Shown: positions 54,896-64,000 of the stretch, piece by piece
How positions within the stretch are numbered: the stretch's first letter is position 1
Layout of the letters: every line of letters begins with the position of its first letter
Assembly: GCF_036373705.1 (NCBI RefSeq)
Contig: NW_027102716.1
Location: forward strand, 92,730-156,729
DNA length: 64,000 nucleotides
Origin: Amia ocellicauda
Taxonomy: Eukaryota; Chordata; Actinopteri; Amiiformes; Amiidae
Reading direction: 5' to 3'
Position numbers and translations under genes: made by a program
The notes under the pieces: generated by a model
Database searches by the model: none
The model's input: only the letters and a program-made list of their open reading frames with translations
Told to the model about the DNA's origin: nothing

Positions 54896-55243
54896 AGAAT
54901 TACTAACCGGTATTGTAGTCAATGTGTTTATAACCTTTTTTGTTTAACGATTTGTGTGTTATCCTATGGGATCCCATGGTCTTTGATTTGGTCACGGAAG
55001 TGATTTGTCTTTGATTTGTTGATCTAGAGTTGAATTTTAATTAGTTTTTCCCTTTTGTATAATTAGTGTAGTGCTACATTTAGTCTTTGTTTTTAAATAA
55101 ATTTGACAATTTATATCTTTGGAATTGGTGTCTGCGTCCAATTATTACAGAAATTGAGTTCTACAAGACTCCAGGATTCGTGATAAGGTGATACTATGAA
55201 TTCACTTCTTTAATTGAAATGTATAAGTGTACCTTACGCTACA
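54896..55243 (+). mobile_element. LTR fragment (family 1), 3' end
   Basis: The last ~350 bases of the long LTR (TTACTAACCGGTATTGTAGTC to CTTACGCTACA). This is the part missing from the fragment at 21955-23473. Confidence 0.9.
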
Positions 55244-55305
55244 TATATGTATGTATGTATGTATGTATGTCCAATTGCTTTGATAATACAAATGAATTGA
55301 ATTGA

Positions 55306-55355
<50 letters not shown>

Positions 55356-55860
55356 TACAGACTGACAAACAGAAAAACAGACAGACACAGACACACACAC
55401 ACACAGAGCCAGCCAGCCAGCCAGCTCAGCGATGACATCACGAGCCTCTCTCAGCTGACTGCTATGACATCACAGAGCACGTACATTCCGTTGCTTGCCG
55501 TCTGTCAACCACTCAGTCACTGCCAGCCAGACTGGCTGGCTGGCTGGATGGGGGGGCTGCTTGCTGCTGCTGCGTACCTTAGCAAGCTTATTTGCTTGAC
55601 CGGCCTTCCTACTCCTCTGCCCACATGCCCACCTATGCCCGATCTGCTGTTCACCTGGATCACAGCTCCGCCCCAACAAGGCAGAGCCCCCCAAGAATGG
55701 TACAAACTCACCCACGATCCCCTCCACGGAAAGCTTTAGCAAAAGGCAAAAGCGTTATACGTAATGAAGAGGAACCCGAGTCCAAGACGCATCCGACCAG
55801 CCATACATATTTGTGTGTATTAAAGATCACATTTTCTTACATTTAGTTTTTCTGTACTTT
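55244..55860 (-). repeat. Composite repeat, right arm
   Basis: (ATGT)n, CAATTGCTTTGATAATAC core, (GA)n, (GACA)n, CCAGCCAGCC, then the GC-rich stretch mirrored at 27681-28215. Confidence 0.75.
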
Positions 55861-56000
55861 ATTACATCTTATTGTGATTTATAAAAGTATTGTTTCTTTT
55901 CCATATGTATGTATGTATGTGTGTGTGTGTGTGTGTGTCTGTCTCTGTGTGAAAGTTAGTGTGTGTGTCTGTACGTGTGTGTGCCTGTCTCTGTGTGAAA

Positions 56001-56032
<32 letters not shown>

Positions 56033-56307
56033 CTCTCTGTGAAAGTGTGTGTGTGGGTGTGACAGTGTGTGTGAGTGTCTGTCTGTCTGTCTGTCATGTA
56101 ACTCGCACATCTGTGAGGGCACCATTTTTGCAGAAGAGATGTACACATTTTGGAGCAACATATGCTGCCATCCAGACATCATCTTTTCCAGTGACGTCCC
56201 TGCATTTTCAAACAGATCACATTTTATTACACTTTGTTTATCTGTACCTTATTACATCTTATTGTGATTTATACTTGTAATGTTTCTTTTCCATATATAT
56301 GTATGTA
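55861..56307 (+). repeat. Minisatellite with Tc1 family-B fragment
   Basis: (TG)n/(TGTC)n repeats with TGTGTGAAAG units (55913-56094), then a 120-bp Tc1 family-B transposase fragment (56095-56215) that stops in CCTGCATTTTC, then AT-rich sequence with an ATATATGTATGTA end. Confidence 0.8.
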
Positions 56308-56308
56308 C

Positions 56309-56940
56309 AGTGGGGGAAAAAAGTAATTGATCCCCTGCTGATTTTGTACGTTTGCCCACTGACAAAGAAATGATCAGTCTATAATTTTAATGGTAGGTGT
56401 ATTTTAGCAGTGAGATACAGAATAACAACAAGAAAATCCAGAAAAATGCATTTCAAAAAAGTTATAAATTGATTTGCATGTTAATGAGGGAAATAAGTAT
56501 TTGACCCATTTTCAATGCCCTGGCTTAGGGAAGGAGGTTCTCACCCATGATTTGACGGTACATGGCCCCGTCCATCGTCCCTTTGATGCGGTGCAGTTGT
56601 CCTGTCCCCTTAGCAGAAAAACAGCCCCAAAGCATAATGTTTCCACCTCCATGTTTGATGGTGGGAATGGTGTTCTTGGGGTCAATTCTCCTCCTCCAAA
56701 CACGGCGAGTTGAGTTGATGGCAAAGAGCTTGATTTTGGTCTCATCTGAGACCACTTTCACCCAGTTCTCCTCTGAATCATTCAGATGTTCATTGGCAAA
56801 CTTCAGACGGGCCTGTACATGTGCTTTCTTGAGCAGGGGGACCTTGCGGGCGCTGCAGGATTTCAGTCCTTCACGGCATAGTGTGTTACCAATTGTTTTC
56901 TTGGTGACTATGGTCCCAGCTACCTTGAGATCATTAACAT
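56309..56940 (-). mobile_element. Tc1-like transposon (family C), truncated
   Basis: Left end CAGTGGGGGAAAAAAGTAAT after TA, a terminus known from abundant fish Tc1 elements. The minus-strand coding part (about 56940-56512) has SDETKIKLF with the first catalytic Asp, and [19 protein letters not shown]. It continues upstream with a Tc1-like region near 56820-56940. The N-terminal part and right terminus are missing at about 56940. It interrupts the mirror symmetry: the left arm has nothing here, so it was inserted, or the left lost it, after duplication. Confidence 0.87.
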
Positions 56941-57215
56941 CTTTACATCTACATTTACATTTACATCTTTTTGTGATTTTTAAATGTATTGTTTCTTTTC
57001 CTTATATATGTATGTATGTATGTATGTATGTGTGTGTGTGTCTGTGTGAAAGTGTATGTGTTTGTGTGTCTCTGTGTGAAAGTGAGTGTGTGTGTGTCTG
57101 TCTCTGTGTTTGTGTGTCTGTCTCTGTGTGAAAGTGAGTGTGTGTGCGTGTGTCTGTCTGTGAAAGTGTGTGTTTGTGTGTGTATGGGTGTGACAGTGTG
57201 TATGAGTGTCTGTCA
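56941..57215 (+). repeat. (TG)n/(TGTC)n minisatellite
   Basis: Units of TGTGTGAAAGTGAGTGTGTG type with (ATGT)n at the start; mirror of 27456-27680. Confidence 0.85.
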
Positions 57216-57607
57216 TGTAACTCGCACATCTGTGAGGGCACCATTTTTGCAGAAAGAGATGTACACATTTTGGAGCAACATATGCTGCCATCCAGACATC
57301 GTCTTTTCCAGGGACGTACCTGCATTTTTCAGCAGGATAACGCCAAACCACATTCTGCCCAGATTTCAAGCGCATGGTTGCATAGGCAGAGAGTGCGGGT
57401 GCTAGCATGGCCTGCCTGCAGTCCTGACCTGTCTCCGAATTGAGAATGTGTGGCGCACTATGAAGTGCAAATTAAGACAACGAAGGCCCTGTGCAGTTGC
57501 GCAGCTGAGGAAATGCATAATGGATGAATGGGGGAAAATCCCGCTTGCTAAACTTAACCAAGTGGTGTCTTCAGTGCCCAAGTGCTTAATAAGTGTTATT
57601 AAAAGAA
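57216..57607 (+). pseudogene. Tc1 family-B transposase C-terminal remnant, right arm
   Basis: Mirror of 27041-27455: FQQDNAKPHSA near 57335 and WPACSPDLSPN near 57415 carry the second Asp and lead to the Glu. A frameshift follows SPDLSPN. The N-terminal part is absent. Confidence 0.85.
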
Positions 57608-57904
57608 AAGGTGATGTTACATAGTGGTAAACAGTCGACTGTCCCAACTTTCTTGGTTTCTTTTCACTGCTAATGAGATGCTGTAGAGTGAGTTAGTTAT
57701 ATTGCTTTCAGGAGCTCTAATCGTATTGATGAGTTCATGCAGCATTTGTAATTGAATTTCAAAAAGAAATCTTTGCTGTCTGGCCTGTGTGTATGAGATG
57801 TACTCTGTCAATCTTTGGCTAACAACTGAAACATTGGTAGAACAGAAATGGCAACATAAAAAAGAAAAGTACATTTTAAAAGAGCACATTAAATAGGATG
57901 AATA
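57608..57904. other. AT-rich flank, no gene seen
   Basis: Mirror of 26766-27040. Confidence 0.5.
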
Positions 57905-58269
57905 TACAGTTTTTTACAATCACTTTGTCACTAATTTCAGAACCTTGATGTCATTTTTCAAAACTCTAGACACAAAACTCAAAACGGTCATCACTTGTAA
58001 CACAGGCTGTCCAATGTTCAAAACATTGCATTGTGCATTCATATCTTTAAAGAAACCTAGCACTTGCAGACTTGTTGGTTCAAATAACTCATTTATCATG
58101 AAATACCATAGTAACATAGTAACACAGAAGATACCGATAGTTTCACTGTGTAGTTGTTCGTACAATCATTAAATATTGTAGTACAAAATATGTGATACAT
58201 GTTTCATTATGGTACTACACATAAATACATCACTGTAAAAGGACTAGTAGAGAGAATACTACAGATTTG

Positions 58270-58591
58270 ATTGAATCATTGTAGCTGCCTCAGTCATGGT
58301 CATGCCATGATTTACAACATGTTCTACAACTATTTCTCGGATTTCACTGGACACTATTTGCTGTTGCTGCCGCTGTCTGGTCCGTGGCCTTGTCCTCTAC
58401 CACGTTCCCCCAACACCTCTCAAATGAGGCCCATGGCTGCCTCTCTGGTGAGGCCTAAGCCCTCCTCTATGACGAGGCCCACGACCACCTCTCAGAAGGG
58501 GTGCATGTCCCCTTCCATTCCTTTGACCACCACGTCTTCCTCCTCCCACTGCTTGACCTCTATTGTGACCTGGATGACCTGCCGGCTCCAT
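58270..58591 (-). pseudogene. RGG/HTH transposase N-terminus remnant, right arm
   Basis: A 64-codon RGG-rich frame (58591-58397) followed, after frameshifts, by the HTH segment down to about 58270, where the deletion begins. Same as 25596-25995 but shorter. Confidence 0.72.
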
Positions 58592-58734
58592 GTTATCACT
58601 GTGTTGCTCGGGTGGATAGCACTCATTTCACTCGATACTCGTACCACAATGTGAAATCAATCATCAATAACCAGTTGGCAGTATTGGAAAAGCAATTACA
58701 AGGGCCTGCATACATACAGTAATGTCAAATCTGA

Positions 58735-59162
58735 TGTGGAAGAACAATCATCTTCAACCAGGTTGGAGCGTTAGTTGCAATGCCTTTAATACATGCAGCG
58801 TGGAGAGGAACAGTGACTCAAGAAGATCCCAAAGTCGCTCTGCCTTCATTTTAACAGTCAGAGCTTTTATACACAAAAATCAAAGAGCTGGTTATAATCA
58901 GAAAGTCATTACTATGTTATCTTAAAAGTTAGCTAAGCAGAATTTATATCATTATAGGACAGAGTTCATAGATCAACACATGGATTAGGGAGCAGGCACT
59001 TCAATCATACTGTTTGACATTGTCTCCAAGATTCTCATCGTAAATAACAAGCAGAAATCAAACTACCTTCTGGCCTGACCTTCTAGCTTGACCTTATCTT
59101 TCTTAAGTATACAAGAGAGAAAAACAGGTATTAGAGAAAGAATTTCTAACTTTCCTTCCACA
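58735..59162 (-). mobile_element. Solo LTR (family 2) with intact 4-bp duplication
   Basis: 428 bp, TG...CA, flanked by CTGA on both sides (58731-58734, 59163-59166). Same site as 25025-25452. Confidence 0.92.
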
Positions 59163-59651
59163 CTGAAAACATGGTGTGGAAAAGTGCTACATGATGATGA
59201 ATGATGATGAAATATTACATCCATAGATAATGTAGTCCAACTGGTTCATGCTCCTCGGTTATTGGTGTCAATGGATCTCATTATCCTGAAACTTTCATGA
59301 TCGAAACATGGAATACTGTTCGTCAGTTTCCATAAAACTATGAATTAAGAGTAATGCAACAGTCACTTAACATTTTGAGCAGCTGTATCAATTGATAGTT
59401 AGATCTTTGTAATGAAATGAATAGACAGTGATCTCAGATGTAATGTGTGAATTGCATTTTGAAATGGTAATACTTTGACGTTAAGTTGTATCATTTTAGT
59501 TCAATGAACAAATGATCTGAGGTTGAAGTGTATTGTATCCAAGCAATTGAAAAATGTGCATTTTGATCATCGGGTGTGAGTTTAGTGTCTAGAGTTTTGA
59601 AAAATGACATCAAGGTTCTGAAATGAGTGCCAAAGTGATTGTAAAAAAGTG

Positions 59652-59985
59652 TAATATCAGGGGACAGTGGCTATTACTGATCTGGCCTTCCGTGGCCTCT
59701 GTATTAATGTAACAGGTCACATTGTATGTGTACACTGATACTTGATAGTATAATATAGTACAAGTAAAAAACATACATAGGTATCATAGAAGTATTTTGC
59801 AGAAATGATTAAGGATACTTATCAAAATGGAGAGGAAATGCTAAATCCAGTCTCCCCAGGCTGAGCTTCTATTGCTACACCTGCTAAGTGGCTGCTGGCC
59901 CCACTATATGGATAGAGCCACACCAAGTACAAGAGTCTCCCCATTGCTATTTATATCTCCCTATCCAGTCTTCTATACGTGTCAG
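59652..59985. other. Outer module, shortened copy, no gene seen
   Basis: Matches the reverse of 24190-24512; cut at TCTATACGTGTCAGG, about 300 bases earlier than in the other two copies. Confidence 0.6.
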
Positions 59986-60040
59986 GTATACAAGTGTGTG
60001 TGTGTGTGTGTGTGTGTCTGTCTGTCTGTCTGTCTGTGAA

Positions 60041-60072
<32 letters not shown>

Positions 60073-60229
60073 TGTGTGTGAGTGTCTGTCTGTCTGTCTG
60101 TCATGTAACTTGCACATCTGTTAGGGCACCATTAATGCAGAGATGTACACATATTGTTTATTTTCCATATATATGTATGTATGAATGTATGCATGTCCAA
60201 TTGCTTTGACAATACAAATGCACTGAATT

Positions 60230-60262
<33 letters not shown>
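59986..60262 (+). repeat. Minisatellite, Tc1 family-B fragment and composite core
   Basis: (TG)n/(TGTC)n (59994-60104), a 50-bp Tc1 family-B fragment (CATGTAACTTGCACATCTG), (ATGT)n, CAATTGCTTTGACAATAC and (GA)n. Confidence 0.8.
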
Positions 60263-60263
<1 letters not shown>

Positions 60264-60314
60264 TGCTAAGGCACATTTGTAACATAAATTAGGGAACATT
60301 TGAAACATGCTTAG

Positions 60315-62176
60315 GGAACATTCATAAGAACATAAGAACATAAGAACATAAGAAAGTTTACAAACGAGAGGAGGCCATTCGACCCATCATGCTCGTTTGG
60401 TGTCCATTAATATCTAAGTGATCCATGGATCCTATCCAGTCTATTTTTAAATGTTCCCAAACTTTCAGCTTCTACCACTTTCCATCTTGAATGCCTTGAA
60501 GCCCAATTTCCATTTGTTGTCCCCTGGTGCGTGTGTCCCTGCTGATCTGGAAAAGCTCCTCTGGTTTGAGGAACCTTTCATGATTTTGAAGACTTGGATC
60601 AAGTCCCCACGTAATCTCCTCTGTTCCAGGGTGAAAAGGTTCAGTTCCCTCAGTCTCTCCGAGTAGGACTTTCCCTTCAGACCTGGAATAAGTCTGGTTG
60701 CTCTCCTCTGAACTGTCTCTAAAGCAGCAATATCCTTCTTGAAGTGTGGTGCCCAGAACTGTACACAGTATTCCAGATGAGGTCTAGCGCATTGTACAGT
60801 CTTAACATTACTTAAATTCTACACTTTTGACGATATACCCTAGCATTCTGTATGCCTTTTGTATTGCTTCCCCACATTGTTTGGATGGAGAAAGTGAATC
60901 CACATAGATTCCTAGGTCTTTCTCATGCATTACTTCATCTAGATCTGTACCTCCCATAGTGTAATTATAGTGGACATTTTTGTTTTACTGCATGTATTAC
61001 CTTGCACTTGTCCACATTGAATTTCATTTGCCAGGTGTCAGCCCACAACTGAATTTATCTAAGTTCCTCTGAATAGCATGTGCTGCCAAGATTGTATCTG
61101 CTAAGCCACCTATTTTAGTATCATCTGCAAATTTGACAAGGTTGCTAAGTATCCCAGAGTCCAGATCATTAATATAGATTAGAAAAAGCACTAACTCCAC
61201 TAACAACCTCACTCCAGTTAGAAGTGACTCCTCTAATCTGTTTCCTATACATCAACCAGTTCATAATCCATCTACTTACATGACCCTGAATGCCTACAGC
61301 TTCCATTTTGAGGATCAGTCTTTGGTGTGGAACCTTATCAAAAGCTTTTTGGAAATCTAAGTATATCATATCATATGCTTTCACGTGATCTACAGCTGCA
61401 GTTGCATGTTCAAAAAAATGTATTAAGTTAGTAAGACATGATCTGCCTCGTCTAAACCCATGTTGACTATCTCCAAGAATATGGTTTTCATTGAGATGCT
61501 CCTCTATTTTCTGTCTAATCATTTTTTCCAACATTTTACAGGTGATGCAGGTGAGACTGATTGGTCTGTAATTTCCTGGCTCAGTTTTGTCCCCTTTCTT
61601 GTGGATTGGTATGAAATTTGCTGTCTTCCAGTCAGTGGGAACATCCCCTGTTCTAAGTGTCATTTGAAATAATCGAGTTAACGGCCTATACATAATTTCC
61701 CTCATTTCTTTAAGTACTGTTGGAAATATCCCATCTGGCCCAGGTGATTTGTTTGATTTTAATTCTGCTAGTCCCTTTAGTACCTCCTCCTCATTTATCC
61801 TGATCTCTCTTAGGGTTTGACTGGATTGATTGTCAACCTGTGGCATGTCATCTGTTTTTTCTTTTGTACAAACCTCTGTGAAATACTCATTTAGAATATT
61901 TGCCACATCTTGTTCGTTTTCCAAGATACCTCCATTTTTGCCCTTTATCTGTTTCACCTCCTCCTTAATTGACCGCTTGCTGTTGTAATTTTGAAAAAAG
62001 CTCATTGCATTGGTTGTAGCTCCAAGAGCTATGTTTCTTTCTATTTCCCTCTTTGCTTTCCTGATCCCTTTCTTAAGATCTCTTTGCAGCTCAACATATT
62101 CTATGTATTTTGTTTCATCACCATCCCTTTTGTATGTGCTATACAACATTTTCTTCCTCTTTATATTTTTTTGCAT
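60315..62176 (-). mobile_element. CR1/L2-like LINE, 5' truncated, with reverse transcriptase
   Basis: The minus-strand open frame of 335 codons (62176-61169) covers an N-terminal linker after the endonuclease and most of a reverse transcriptase: SNKSPGPDGIFPTVLKEM, NFIPIHKKGDKTEPGNYRPI, GFRRGRSCLTNL and IYLDFQKAFDKVPH are conserved RT motifs. After a small disruption near 61190 the catalytic FADDTKIGG motif follows (about 61130). The 3' end (about 60320-60350) has four TTCTTATG-type 8-bp repeats, a tail style typical of CR1-group LINEs. The endonuclease is missing and the C-terminal part is broken. The right-arm-specific position between two mirrored modules suggests insertion after the duplication. 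Confidence 0.82.
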
Positions 62177-62224
62177 GCCTCTGGTTTGTATGTATGTATG
62201 TATGTATGTATGTATGTATGTATG

Positions 62225-62492
62225 TGTGGAAGGAAAGTTAGAAATTCTTTTCTCACAACTGTTTTTCTCTCTTGTATACTTAAGAAAGATAAGGTCAAGC
62301 TAGAAGGTCAGGAGGCCATAAGGTAGTTTGATTTCTCTTTGTTATTTACAATGAGAACCTTGGAGACAATGTCAAACAGAATGACCTACGTGCCTGTTCC
62401 CTAATACCATGTATAGACCTATGAACTCTGTTCGATAATGATATATGTTCTGCTTAGTTAGCCTTTAAGATAACATAGTAATGACTTTCTAG
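62225..62492 (+). mobile_element. LTR fragment (family 2), 5' half
   Basis: Starts TGTGGAAGGAAAG and breaks at GACTTTCTAGC, the same truncation as in the mirrored fragment 21668-21930. Confidence 0.85.
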
Positions 62493-62504
62493 CATGTATG
62501 TATG

Positions 62505-62562
<58 letters not shown>

Positions 62563-62610
62563 AATGTATGTATGTCCAATTGCTTTTGACAATACAAATG
62601 AATTGAGAGG

Positions 62611-62641
<31 letters not shown>

Positions 62642-62935
62642 TGACAAACAGAAAAACAGACACACACACAAACACACACACACACAGAGCCAGCCAGCCC
62701 GCCAGCCAGCCAGCCAGCCAGCCAGCTCAGCGATGACATCACGAGCCTCTCTCAGCTGACTGCTATGACATCACAGAGCACGTACATTCCGTTGCTTGCC
62801 GTCTGTCAACCACTCAGTCACTGCCAGCCAGACTGGCTGGCTGGCTGGATGTGGGGGCTGCTTGCTGCTGCTGCGTACCTTAGCAAGCTTATTTGCTTGA
62901 CCGGCCTTCCTACTCCTCTGCCCACATGCCCACCT
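62493..62935 (-). repeat. Composite repeat, outer end of the right arm
   Basis: (ATGT)n, a (TA)n run of about 24 repeats (62508-62556), core CAATTGCTTTTGACAATAC, (GA)n, (GACA)n, CCAGCCAGCC and the GC-rich stretch. Mirror of 21374-21667; it extends further into the GC-rich part than the left copy. Confidence 0.8.
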
Positions 62936-63479
62936 ATGCCTCTACTCCAAGATACTTATACAATAGAAAAACTATGGTAATAATAATATAGCCCAAGACA
63001 AAAAATATTAATCTTTCTAGACTGTATTAAAGTTCAGCACTTCGGAAAAATAGAATTATTTTGTATTTCAATAAAACAAAAATAATTACTGGTATCCACA
63101 CACCCAACCAATGTAAATGTCACGGACGGTGTTAATTAGCTCCTTAATCACCATTACTTATTATATTTATATTTCACTTCACTTTATGCAATATGGCTTG
63201 TGTATTTTGTTTGGTTCTATATTGCCATTATTTTGTGTGTTGATTATCTTTCACTTTATTGTTTAATTTGTTATTCACTTAGTATTATTTTGATTGTTTG
63301 CACGCGTGCCTTATTATTTTTGTTTCTTCTTTCTTTCACAACTCACCTGGGTCCACCTGCACTCTTCACACGCGTCCCCACTTAATCACCCTGCCCTGGG
63401 AGAGGAGAGGATTATCTGCTGTAGTCCACTTTCCAATGTGGGAGGTCTCTGCGGCTCATATCTCATTCAATTATTTATT
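62936..63479. other. AT-rich sequence, no gene seen
   Basis: No counterpart elsewhere in the window and no convincing reading frame. Confidence 0.5.
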
Positions 63480-63870
63480 CATTTATCCTACATCAAGTTT
63501 ATTTATTTTCCCACGTTTCATTCAATCACCATCAGAAGCTCTCTGTGCTAAAAGTGGCAGCACATTTGTCTCACACACATCAAACTCGCCTTTTCCTGCT
63601 TCCCAAGCCTTATCAACTTACTCAGACCCTTGTCAACTTACTCAAACCCTCTTCAACTTTGGTTAACATTGCTCTGCATTCTAACAGCTATTCTTTCTCC
63701 TATTCTTAATTTCTTACAAGAAATGTATTCAGGTTTTTTTATCAATATGTTTTATTTATATTTATACAGATGTCACTCCATTATTCGTTTATTGAAGTCA
63801 TATATGTACCTAACAAAATATTAGCCAATAGGCCATTGATCTCAATAATGATTCCCATAATCCTAGGACA
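63480..63870 (+). repeat. Dispersed repeat shared with 39100-39440
   Basis: Ordered similarity to 39100-39440 with substitutions and small gaps; type unknown. Short tandem duplications (CTTATCAACTTACTCA-like, three times near 63605-63655) occur only here. Confidence 0.6.
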
Positions 63871-64000
63871 CCTTATCTTTTACTCTTCCTTTCCATTCTT
63901 CCTTTTCTCCTGTAAAGCATTTTATATTACTTGAGCTTACTTATTCTATAGTTGTAATCTTATACTTCTGCGGTATCTTACCCTTTTCCTACATCACTCA
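63871..64000. other. Right window end, no feature seen
   Basis: AT-rich; nothing recognisable. Confidence 0.5.

Larger units (their letters stand above)
57907..59651 (-). mobile_element. Tc1-like RGG element, right-arm copy
   Basis: TA-flanked (57905-57906 and 59652-59653), ends CAGTTTTTTACAATCACTTT and GATTGTAAAAAAGTG. It contains the RGG/HTH transposase remnant (about 58591-58270, minus) and a solo LTR. It lacks about 500 bases present in the left copy (around 25920-26400). Confidence 0.85.

Noticed and set aside
21374-62935. Palindrome as pure assembly artefact
   Set aside because: Arms have different insertions, deletions and base changes; not fully excluded without reads.

Overview
The window is eukaryotic nuclear DNA, most likely from a ray-finned fish. 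The evidence is a tandem 5S rRNA gene array of vertebrate type, several fish-type Tc1 transposons, Tx1-like and CR1-like LINEs, retroviral LTR elements, and a spliced BEN-domain gene with GT-AG introns. The species cannot be named from the sequence. Almost everything is repetitive, and only three candidate non-5S genes look non-trivial.

Layout. 1-991 (minus) is a long uninterrupted reading frame that runs off the left edge; it has a coiled coil and its family is not firmly identified. 1402-2540 is a broken Tc1 transposon whose right inverted repeat abuts the 5S array directly. 2541-21373 is a head-to-tail array of 56 copies of a 5S-like gene (period 324-345 bp), all on the plus strand. The copies differ from each other and show nested higher-order duplications of 3,350, 1,351, 4,735, 3,002 and 328 bp. 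They keep a TATA-like box, internal control regions and T-run terminators. However, all share one divergent 5S consensus, so the array may be working 5S rDNA or a 5S-derived satellite.

21374-62935 is an imperfect inverted repeat (left arm about 21.4-34.5 kb, right arm about 48.9-62.9 kb) around a spacer of about 14 kb. Each arm carries, in mirror order: a composite microsatellite repeat, LTR pieces, a defective Tc1-like element with a solo LTR inside, a second Tc1 fragment fused to a minisatellite, the BEN-domain gene, and a Tx1-like LINE ORF1. The right-arm BEN gene (51668-54665, minus) is complete, with six exons and 328 codons. The left-arm copy (30500-32610, plus) is cut inside the BEN domain where it joins LINE sequence. 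Only the left arm keeps a second, divergently oriented set of small exons (29072-30095, minus), two of which are tandem duplicates of each other.

The spacer holds a 1.8-kb LTR (34497-36312) and a third copy of the outer module containing a decayed retroviral integrase remnant. It also holds a Tc1 element (42332-48624) split by a provirus that has lost pol and env (42542-47636, with a clean 4-bp target duplication). The last 3 kb contain a CR1-like LINE end, more composite repeat, and AT-rich sequence without a recognisable gene.

How it fits together: the region looks like a fast-evolving, duplication-prone block where a 5S array, mirror-image segmental duplication and nested transposons sit together. 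The BEN gene is the main candidate for a host or domesticated function. Sequence similarity statements are by eye; no alignment or database search was run.
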